Assembly (NCBI RefSeq): GCF_964340395.1 | Contig: NC_135557.1 | Span: forward strand, 62,001-126,000 | Source: Glandiceps talaboti | Taxonomy: Eukaryota; Hemichordata; Enteropneusta; Spengelidae | DNA: 64,000 nt | Reading direction: 5' to 3' | Shown here: piece by piece, positions 53,372 through 63,466 of the stretch | Numbering within the stretch: the stretch's first letter is position 1 | Layout of the letters: the number at the start of each line of letters is the position of its first letter | Notes under the pieces: generated by a model | Database searches by the model: none | Seen by the model: only the letters and a program-made list of their open reading frames with translations | Told to the model about the DNA's origin: nothing | Program-made: the position numbers and the translations under genes

Positions 53372-55397
53372 AAAAAAAAAACCTATCCAAACCTGTCCAA
53401 AATAGGTGCAAACAACTCAAAACCCGTCAAAACCAGTCAAAACTTGTCCAAACCTGTCCAAACCTGTCCAAACCGGTCCAAACCGGTCGAAAACCTATCG
53501 AAACTGGTCCACAACCAGTGCAAACAAGTCAAAACTGATCAAAACCAGTCAACACCGGTTTAAAACCGGTCAAAACTGATCAAAACTGGTCAAAACCTGT
53601 CAAAACCGGTTCAAAACCAGTCAACACAGCTTTAAAACCGATCAAAACTGATCAAAACTGGTCAAAACCTGTGCAAACCTGTCAAACCGGTCCAAACCGG
53701 TCAAAAATAGGTGCAAACAACTCAAAACCCATCAAAACTGATCAAAACCAGTCAACATCGGTTTAAAACCGATCAAAACTGATCAAAACTGGTCAAAACC
53801 TGTCGCAAACCGGTTTAAAACCAGTGAAAACTGGTCAAAACCTGTGCAAACAGGTCAAACATCTCCAAACCGGTCTAAAACCTATCCAAACCTGTCCAAA
53901 ATAGGTGCAAACAACTCAAAACCCGTCAAAACCAGTCAAAACTTGTCCAAACCTGTCCAAACCTGTCCAAACCGGTCCAAACCGGTCGAAAACCTATCGA
54001 AACTGGTCCACAACCAGTGCAAACAAGTCAAAACTGATCAAAACCAGTCAACACCGGTTTAAAACCGGTCAAAACTGATCAAAACTGGTCAAAACCTTTC
54101 AAAACCGGTTCAAAACCAGTCAACACAGGTTTAAAACCGATCAAAACTGATCAAAACTGGTCAAAACCTGTGCAAACCTGTCAAACCTATCCGAACCTGT
54201 CCAAAATAGGTGCAAACAACTCAAAACCCGTCAAAACCAGTCAAAACTTGTCCAAACCTGTCCAAACCTGTCCAAACCGATCCACACCGGTCGAAAACCT
54301 ATCGAAACTGGTCCAAAAAATAGTGCAAACAAGTCAAAACTGATCAAAACCAGTCAACACCGGTTTAAAACCGGACAAAACTGATCAAAACTGGTCAAAA
54401 CCTGTCGCAAACCGGTTTAAAACCAGTAAAAACTGGTCAAAACCTGTGCAAACAGGTCAAACGTCTCAAAACCGGTCAAAAACCTATCCAAAACTGTCCA
54501 AATTAGGTGCAAACAACTCAAAACCGGTTCAAAACCAGTCAACACAGGTTTAAAACCGATCAAAACTGGTCAAAATCTGTCGCAAACCGGTTTAAAACTA
54601 GTGAAAACTGGTCAAAACCTGTGCAAACCTGTCAAACCGGTCCAAACCGGTCAAAAATAGGTGCAAACAACTCAAAACCCGTCAAAACCGAACAATACTA
54701 GTCAAAACATGTCCAAACCTTTCCAAACCGGTCCAAACCAGTCGAAAACCCATCCAAACTGGTCTGAAACCAGTGCAAACAAGTCAAAACAGATCAAAAC
54801 CAGTCAACACCGGTTTAAAACCGATCAAAACTGATCAAAACTGGTCAAAACCTGTCGCAAACCGGTTTAAAACCAGTGAAAACTGGTCAAAACCTGTGCA
54901 AACAGGTCAAACATCTCCAAACCGGTAAAAAAAAACCTATCCAAACCTGTCCAAAATAGGTGCAAACAACTCAAAACCCGTCAAAACCAGTCAAAACTTG
55001 TCCAAACCTGTCCAAACCTGTCCAAACCGGTCCAAACCGGTCGAAAACCTATCGAAACTGGTCCACAACCAGTGCAAACAAGTCAAAACTGATCAAAACC
55101 AGTCAACACCGGTTTAAAACCGGTCAAAACTGATCAAAACTGGTCAAAACCTGTCAAAACCGGTTCAAAACCAGTCAACACAGCTTTAAAACCGATCAAA
55201 ACTGATCAAAACTGGTCAAAACCTGTGCAAACCTGTCAAACCGGTCCAAACCGGTCAAAAATAGGTGCAAACAACTTAAAACCCATCAAAACTGATCAAA
55301 ACCAGTCAACATCGGTTTAAAACCGATCAAAACTGATCAAAACTGGTCAAAACCTGTCGCAAACCGGTTTAAAACCAGTGAAAACTGGTCAAAACCT
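53372..55397 (+). repeat. Two A9/A10 cassettes 1,555 bp apart
   Basis: A-runs at 53,372-53,381 and 54,927-54,935 are each followed by TCCACAACCAG, CACAGCTTT and a module start about 471 bp later (53,844 and 55,398). This is the order found after 388, 19,661, 47,432 and 59,400. Private changes include CCGATCCACACCGG near 54,278 and AAATTAGGTGC near 54,503. Confidence 0.8.
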
Positions 55398-56960
55398 GTG
55401 CAAACAGGTCAAACATCTCCAAACCGGTCAAAAACCTATCCAAACCTGTCCAAAATAGGTGCAAACAAATCAAAACCCGTCAAAACCAGTCAAAACTTGT
55501 CCAAACCTGTCCAAACCTGTCCAAACCGGTCCAAACCGGTCGAAAACCTATCGAAACTGGTCCAAAACCAGTGCAAACAAGTCAAAACTGATCAAAACCA
55601 GTCAACACCGGTTTAAAACCGGTCAAAACTGATCAAAACTGGTCAAAACCTGTCAAAACCGGTTCAAAACCAGTCAACACAGGTTTTAAACCGATCAAAA
55701 CTGATCAAAACTGGTCAAAACCGGTTTAAAACCAGTGAAAACTGGTCAAAACCCGTGCAAACCTGTCAAACCGGTCAAAACCGGTCAAAAATAGGTATAA
55801 ACAACTCAAAACCCATCAAAACCGATCAAAACTTTTCAAAACCTGTCCAAACCTTTCCAAACCGGTCCACACCGGTCGAAAACCAATCCAAACTGGTCTA
55901 AAACCAGTGCAAACAAGTCAAAACTGATCAAAACCAGTCAACATCGGTTTAAAACCGATCAAAACTGATCAAAACTGGTCAAAACCTGTCGCAAACCGGT
56001 TTAAAACCAGTGAAAACTGGTCAAAACCTGTGCAAACAGGTCAAACATCTCCAAACCGGTCAAAAACCTATCCAAACCTGTCCAAAATAGGTGCAAAGAA
56101 ATCAAAACCCGTCAAAACCAGTCAAAACTTGTCCAAACCTGTCCAAACCTGTCCAAACCGGTCCAAACCGGTCGAAAACCTATCGAAACTGGTCCAAAAC
56201 CAGTGCAAACAAGTCAAAACTGATCAAAACCAGTCAACACCGGTTTAAAACCGGTCAAAACTGATCAAAACTGGTCAAAACCTGTCAAAACCGGTTCAAA
56301 ACCAGTCAACACAGGTTTTAAACCGATCAAAACTGATCAAAACTGGTCAAAACCGGTTTAAAACCAGTGAAAACTGGTCAAAACCCGTGCAAACCTGTCA
56401 AACCGGTCAAAACCGGTCAAAAATAGGTATAAACAACTCAAAACCCATCAAAACCGATCAAAACTTTTCAAAACCTGTCCAAACCTTTCCAAACCGGTCC
56501 ACACCGGTCGAAAACCAATCCAAACTGGTCTAAAACCAGTGCAAACAAGTCAAAACTGATCAAAACCAGTCAACATCGGTTTAAAACCGATCAAAACTGA
56601 TCAAAACTGGTCAAAACCTGTCGCAAACCGGTTTAAAACCAGTGAAAACTGGTCAAAACCTGTGCAAACAGGTCAAACATCTCCAAACCGGTCAAAAACC
56701 TATCCAAACCTGTCCAAAATAGGTGCAAACAACTCAAAACCCGTCAAAACCAGTCAAAACTTATCCAAACCTGTCCAAACCTGTCCAAACCGGTCCAAAC
56801 CGGTCGAAAACCTATCGAAACTGGTCCAAAACCAGTGCAAACAACTCAAAACTGATCAAAACCAGTCAACACCGGTTTAAAACCGGTCAAAACTGATCAA
56901 AACTGGTCAAAACCTGTCAAAACCGGTTCAAAACCAGTCAACACAGGTTTAAAACCGATC
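55398..56960 (+). repeat. 632-bp HOR, about 2.5 tandem copies
   Basis: Module starts are at 55,398, 56,030 and 56,662. The first two share rare changes: an AAATC ending in the module (GCAAACAAATC and GCAAAGAAATC), ATAGGTATAAACAAC near 55,792 and 56,424, AAAACTTTTC near 55,831 and 56,463, and CCACACCGGTCG near 55,867 and 56,499. The third lacks these and diverges near 56,960. Confidence 0.87.
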
Positions 56961-57540
56961 AAAACTGGTCAAAACCTGTGCAAACCTGTCAAACCTATCC
57001 GAACCTGTCCAAAATAGGTGCAAACAACTCAAAACCCGTCAAAACCAGTCAAAACTTGTCCAAACCTGTCCAAACCTGTCCAAACCGGTCCAAACCGGTC
57101 GAAAACCTATCGAAACTGGTCCAAAAAATAGTGCAAACAAGTCAAAACTGATCAAAACCAGTCAACACCGGTTTAAAACCGGACAAAACTGATCAAAACT
57201 GGTCAAAACCTTTCAAAACCGGTTCAAAACCAGTCAACACAGGTTTAAAACCGATCAAAACTGATCAAAACTGGTCAAAACCTGTACAAACCTGTCAAAC
57301 CGGTCCAAACCAGTCAAAAATAGGTGCAAACAACTCAAAACCCGTCAAAACCGATTAAAACTTGTCAAAACATGTCCAAACCTTTCCAAACCGGTCCAAA
57401 CCAGTGGAAAACCCATCCAAACTGGTCTAAAACCAGTGCAAACAAGTCAAAACTGATCAAAACCAGTCAACACCGGTTTAAAACCGATCAAAACTGATCA
57501 AAACTGGTCAAAACCTGTCGCAAACCGGTTTAAAACCAGT
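56961..57540 (+). repeat. Satellite segment preceding the 450-bp duplication
   Basis: Contains CCTATCCGAACC near 56,996, CCAAAAAATAGTGC near 57,124, CCTGTACAAACC near 57,284 and CCAGTGGAAAACCC near 57,401. This marker order resembles the start of the 2,193-bp unit near 13,000-13,450. Satellite only. Confidence 0.78.
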
Positions 57541-58440
57541 AAAAACTGGTCAAAACCTGTGCAAATAGGTCAAACGTCTCCAAACCGGTCAAAAACCTAT
57601 CCAAAACTGTCCAAAATAGGTGCAAACAACTCAAAACCGGTTCAAAACCAGTCAACACAGGTTTAAAACCGATCAAAACTGGTCAAAATCTGTCGCAAAC
57701 CGGTTTAAAACTAGTGAAAACTGGTCAAAACCTGTGCAAACCTGTCAAACCGGTCCAAACCGGTCAAAAATAGGTGCAAACAACTCAAAACCCGTCAAAA
57801 CCGAACAATACTAGTCAAAACATGTCCAAACCTTTCCAAACCGGTCCAAACCAGTCGAAAACCCATCCAAACTGGTCTGAAACCAGTGCAAACAAGTCAA
57901 AACAGATCAAAACCAGTCAACACCGGTTTAAAACCGATCAAAACTGATCAAAACTGGTCAAAACCTGTCGCAAACCGATTTAAAACCAGTAAAAACTGGT
58001 CAAAACCTGTGCAAACAGGTCAAACGTCTCCAAACCGGTCAAAAACCTATCCAAAACTGTCCAAAATAGGTGCAAACAACTCAAAACCGGTTCAAAACCA
58101 GTCAACACAGGTTTAAAACCGATCAAAACTGGTCAAAATCTGTCGCAAACCGGTTTAAAACTAGTGAAAACTGGTCAAAACCTGTGCAAACCTGTCAAAC
58201 CGGTCCAAACCGGTCAAAAATAGGTGCAAACAACTCAAAACCCGTCAAAACCGAACAATACTAGTCAAAACATGTCCAAACCTTTCCAAACCGGTCCAAA
58301 CCAGTCGAAAACCCATCCAAACTGGTCTGAAACCAGTGCAAACAAGTCAAAACAGATCAAAACCAGTCAACACCGGTTTAAAACCGATCAAAACTGATCA
58401 AAACTGGTCAAAACCTGTCGCAAACCGGTTTAAAACCAGT
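57541..58440 (+). repeat. 450-bp HOR, two tandem copies
   Basis: The module start near 57,560 recurs 450 bp later, and the landmark at 57,620 recurs at 58,070. Both copies carry AATCTGTCGC, AACTAGTGAAAAC and GAACAATACTAG. The first has GCAAATAGG (near 57,562) where the second has GCAAACAGG. The second ends near 58,440, where CCAGTA becomes CCAGTG. Confidence 0.88.
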
Positions 58441-60214
58441 GAAAACTGGTCAAAACCTGTGCAAACAGGTCAAACATCTCCAAACCGGTAAAAAAAAACC
58501 TATCCAAACCTGTCCAAAATAGGTGCAAACAACTCAAAACCCGTCAAAACCAGTCAAAACTTGTCCAAACCTGTCCAAACCTGTCCAAACCGGTCCAAAC
58601 CGGTCGAAAACCTATCGAAACTGGTCCAAAACCAGTGCAAACAAGTCAAAACTGATCAAAACCAGTCAACACCGGTTTAAAACCGGTCAAAACTGATCAA
58701 AACTGGTCAAAATATGTCAAAACCGGTTCAAAACCAGTCAACACAGGTTTAAAACCGATCAAAACTGATCAAAACTGGTCAAAACCTGTGCAAACCTGTC
58801 AAACCTATCCGAACCTGTCCAAAATAGGTGCAAACAACTCAAAACCCGTCAAAACCAGTCAAAACTTGTCCAAACTTGTCCAAACCTGTCCAAACCAGTC
58901 CAAACCGGTCGAAAACCTATCGAAACTGGTCCAAAAAATAGTGCAAACAAGTCAAAACTGATCAAAACCAGTCAACACCGATTTAAAACCGGACAAAACT
59001 GATCAAAACTGGTCAAAACCTTTCAAAACCGGTTCAAAACCAGTCAACACAGGTTTAAAACCGATCAAAACTGATCAAAACTGGTCAAAACCTGTGCAAA
59101 CCTGTGAAACCGGTCCAAACCAGTCAAAAATAGGTGCAAACAACTCAAAACCCGTCAAAACCGATTAAAACTTGTCAAAACATGTCCAAACCTTTCCAAA
59201 CCGGTCCAAACCAGTCGAAAACCCATCCAAACTGGTCTGAAACCAGTGCAAACAAGTCAAAACAGATCAAAACCAGTCAACACCGGTTTAAAACCGATCA
59301 AAACTGATCAAAACTGGTCAAAACCTGTCGCAAACCGGTTTAAAACCAGTGAAAACTGGTCAAAACCTGTGCAAACAGGTCAAACATCTCCAAACCGGTA
59401 AAAAAAAACCTATCCAAACCTGTCCAAAATAGGTGCAAACAACTCAAAACCCGTCAAAACCAGTCAAAACTTGTCCAAACCTGTCCAAACCTGTCCAAAC
59501 CGGTCCAAACCGGTCGAAAACCTATCGAAACTGGTCCACAACCAGTGCAAACAAGTCAAAACTGATCAAAACCAGTCAACACCGGTTTAAAACCGGTCAA
59601 AACTGATCAAAACTGGTCAAAACCTGTCAAAACCGGTTCAAAACCAGTCAACACAGCTTTAAAACCGATCAAAACTGATCAAAACTGGTCAAAACCTGTG
59701 CAAACCTGTCAAACCGGTCCAAACCGGTCAAAAATAGTTGCAAACAACTCAAAACCCATCAAAACTGATCAAAACCAGTCAACATCGGTTTAAAACCGAT
59801 CAAAACTGATCAAAACTGGTCAAAACCTGTCGCAAACCGGTTTAAAACCAGTGAAAACTGGTCAAAACCTGTGCAAACAGGTCAAACATCTCCAAACCGG
59901 TCAAAAACCTATCCAAACCTGTCCAAAATAGGTGCAAACAACTCAAAACCCGTCAAAACCAGTCAAAACTTGTCCAAACCTGTCCAAACCTGTCCAAACC
60001 GGTCCAAACCGGTCGAAAACCTATCGAAACTGGTCCAAAAAATAGTGTAAACAAGTCAAAACTGATCAAAACCAGTCAACACCGGTTTAAAACCGGACAA
60101 AACTGATCAAAACTGGTCAAAACCTTTCAAAACCGGTTCAAAACCAGTCAACACAGGTTTAAAACCGATCAAAACTGATCAAAACTGGTCAAAACCTGTG
60201 CAAACCTGTCAAAC
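58441..60214 (+). repeat. Two A9 cassettes 910 bp apart
   Basis: A9 runs lie at 58,490-58,498 and 59,400-59,408. The second is followed by TCCACAACCAG and CACAGCTTT and by a module start at 59,871; the first is not, so they belong to different cassette versions. Private changes include AAATATGTC near 58,711 and AATAGTTGCAAAC near 59,734. Satellite only. Confidence 0.8.
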
Positions 60215-60660
60215 CGGTCCAAACCAGTCAAAAATAGGTGCAAACAACTCAAAACCCGTCAAAACCGATTAAAACTTGTCAAAACATGTCCAAACCTTTC
60301 CAAACTGGTCCAAACCAGTGGAAAACCCATCCAAACTGGTCTGAAACCAGTGCAAACAAGTCAAAACAGATCAAAACCAGTCAACACCGGTTTAAAACCG
60401 ATCAAAACTGATCAAAACTGGTCAAAACCTGTCGCAAACCGGTTTAAAACCAGTGAAAACTGGTCAAAACCTGTGCAAACAGGTCAAACCTCTCCAAACC
60501 AGTCAAAAACCTATCCAAACCTGTCCAAAATAGGTGCAAACAACTCAAAACCCGTCAAAACCAGTCAAAACTTGTCCAAACCTGTCAAAACCTATCAAAA
60601 CCGGTCCAAACCGGTCGAAAACCAGTGCAAACAAGTCAAAACTGATCAAAACCAGTCAAC

Positions 60661-60900
60661 ACTGGTTTTTAACCGGTCAAAACTGATCAAAACTGGTCAA
60701 AACCTGTGCAAACATATCAAAACCGGTCTAGAACCGGTCCAAACCTGTCCAAAACCATTCCAAACCCGGCACAACCTGTCCAAACCGGTCCAAAACAATT
60801 GCAAACAAAACAAAAAAGGTCAAAACCTGTCCATACCGGTTTTAAACCAGTCAGATCTGATTATAATTAGTTAAAACATAAACAATACTGTCAAAAACTG
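60661..60900 (+). repeat. Divergent monomer block, copy 1
   Basis: The monomers remain 9-11 bp long but depart from consensus: TTTTTAACCGG, TCTAGAACCGG, TCCAAAACCAT, TCCAAACCCGG, CACAACCTG. The core at 60,851-60,890 (TCAGATCTGA, TTATAATTAG, TTAAAACATA, AACAATACTG) has largely lost the A-run plus CC pattern. This copy has AACAATTGC where the next two have AACTATTGC. Confidence 0.85.
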
Positions 60901-61942
60901 GTCAAAACCTGTCGCAAACCGGTTTAAAACCAGTGAAAACTGGTCAAAACCTGTGCAAACAGGTCAAACCTCTCCAAACAGGTCAAAAACCTATCCAAAC
61001 CTGTCCAAAATAGGTGCAAATAACTCAAAACCCGTCAAAACCAGTCAAAACTTTCCAAACCTGTCCAAACCGGTCGAAAACCTATCGAAACTGGTCCAAA
61101 ACCAGTGCAAACAAGTAAAAACTGATCAAAACCAGTCAACACCGGTTTAAAACCGGTCAAAACTGATCAAAACTGGTCAAAACCTGTCAAAACCGATCAA
61201 ACTTGTCAAAACATGTCCAAACCTTTCCAAACCGGTCCAAACCAGTCGAAAACCCATCCAAACTGGTCTAAAACCAGTGCAAACAAGTCAAAACTGATCA
61301 AAACCAGTCAACACCTGTTTAAAACCGATCAAAACTGGTCAAAACCTGTCGCAAACCGGTTTAAAACCAGTGAAAACTGGTCAAAACCTGTGCAAACCTG
61401 TCAAACCGGTCGAAACCGGTCAAAAATAGGTGCAAACAACTCAAAACCCGTCAAAACCGATCAAAACTTGTCAAAACCTGTCCAAACCTTTCCAAACCGG
61501 TCCAAACCAGTGGAAAATAGGTGCAAACAACTCAAAACCCGTCAAAACCGATCAAAACTTGTCAAAACATGTCCAAACCTTTCCAAACCGGTCCAAACCA
61601 GTGGAAAACCCATCCAAACTGGTCTGAAACCAGTGCAAACAAGTCAAAACAGATCAAAACCAGTCAACACCGGTTTAAAACCGATCAAAACTGATCAAAA
61701 CTGGTCAAAACCTGTCGCAAACCGGTTTAAAACCAGTGAAAACTGGTCAAAACCTGTGCAAACAGGTCAAACCTCTCCAAACCAGTCAAAAACCTATCCA
61801 AACCTGTCCAAAATAGGTGCAAACAACTCAAAACCCGTCAAAACCAGTCAAAACTTGTCCAAACCTGTCCAAACCTATCAAAACCGGTCCAAACCGGTCG
61901 AAAACCAGTGCAAACAAGTCAAAACTGATCAAAACCAGTCAA

Positions 61943-62183
61943 CACTGGTTTTTAACCGGTCAAAACTGATCAAAACTGGTCAAAACCTGTGCAAACATAT
62001 CAAAACCGGTCTAGAACCGGTCCAAACCTGTCCAAAACCATTCCAAACCCGGCACAACCTGTCCAAACCGGTCCAAAACTATTGCAAACAAAACAAAAAA
62101 GGTCAAAACCTGTCCATACCGGTTTTAAACCAGTCAGATCTGATTATAATTAGTTAAAACATAAACAATACTGTCAAAAACTG
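61943..62183 (+). repeat. Divergent monomer block, copy 2
   Basis: Same order of degraded monomers as copy 1, offset 1,283 bp; the core is at 62,134-62,173. It is followed by CCAGTCAAAACTGG, where copies 1 and 3 have CCAGTGAAAACTGG. Confidence 0.85.
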
Positions 62184-63225
62184 GTCAAAACCTGTCGCAA
62201 ACCGGTTTAAAACCAGTCAAAACTGGTCAAAACCTGTGCAAACAGGTCAAACCTCTCCAAACAGGTCAAAAACCTATCCAAACCTGTCCAAAATAGGTGC
62301 AAATAACTCAAAACCCGTCAAAACCAGTCAAAACTTTCCAAACCTGTCCAAACCGGTCGAAAACCTATCGAAACTGGTCCAAAACCAGTGCAAACAAGTA
62401 AAAACTGATCAAAACCAGTCAACACCGGTTTAAAACCGGTCAAAACTGATCAAAACTGGTCAAAACCTGTCAAAACCGATCAAACTTGTCAAAACATGTC
62501 CAAACCTTTCCAAACCGGTCCAAACCAGTCGAAAACCCATCCAAACTGGTCTAAAACCAGTGCAAACAAGTCAAAACTGATCAAAACCAGTCAACACCTG
62601 TTTAAAACCGATCAAAACTGGTCAAAACCTGTCGCAAACCGGTTTAAAACCAGTGAAAACTGGTCAAAACCTGTGCAAACCTGTCAAACCGGTCGAAACC
62701 GGTCAAAAATAGGTGCAAACAACTCAAAACCCGTCAAAACCGATCAAAACTTGTCAAAACCTGTCCAAACCTTTCCAAACCGGTCCAAACCAGTGGAAAA
62801 TAGGTGCAAACAACTCAAAACCCGTCAAAACCGATCAAAACTTGTCAAAACATGTCCAAACCTTTCCAAACCGGTCCAAACCAGTGGAAAACCCATCCAA
62901 ACTGGTCTGAAACCAGTGCAAACAAGTCAAAACAGATCAAAACCAGTCAACACCGGTTTAAAACCGATCAAAACTGATCAAAACTGGTCAAAACCTGTCG
63001 CAAACCGGTTTAAAACCAGTGAAAACTGGTCAAAACCTGTGCAAACAGGTCAAACCTCTCCAAACCAGTCAAAAACCTATCCAAACCTGTCCAAAATAGG
63101 TGCAAACAACTCAAAACCCGTCAAAACCAGTCAAAACTTGTCCAAACCTGTCCAAACCTATCAAAACCGGTCCAAACCGGTCGAAAACCAGTGCAAACAA
63201 GTCAAAACTGATCAAAACCAGTCAA

Positions 63226-63466
63226 CACTGGTTTTTAACCGGTCAAAACTGATCAAAACTGGTCAAAACCTGTGCAAACATATCAAAACCGGTCTAGAAC
63301 CGGTCCAAACCTGTCCAAAACCATTCCAAACCCGGCACAACCTGTCCAAACCGGTCCAAAACTATTGCAAACAAAACAAAAAAGGTCAAAACCTGTCCAT
63401 ACCGGTTTTAAACCAGTCAGATCTGATTATAATTAGTTAAAACATAAACAATACTGTCAAAAACTG
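63226..63466 (+). repeat. Divergent monomer block, copy 3
   Basis: Offset 1,283 bp from copy 2, with the core at 63,417-63,456. It shares AACTATTGC with copy 2, so copies 2 and 3 are closer to each other than to copy 1. Confidence 0.85.

Noticed and set aside
60851-60890. Promoter or unique insertion around TCAGATCTGATTATAATTAG
   Set aside because: Although AT-rich, with TATAAT-like letters, it keeps the 10-bp monomer register and recurs exactly every 1,283 bp, so it is read as degraded satellite.
61213-62157. 314-codon ATG frame as a real protein gene
   Set aside because: Composition and repeat order follow the DNA monomers, an identical frame sits one HOR later, and a closely related but shorter frame at 60,350 starts differently. 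Kept only as a low-interest finding.
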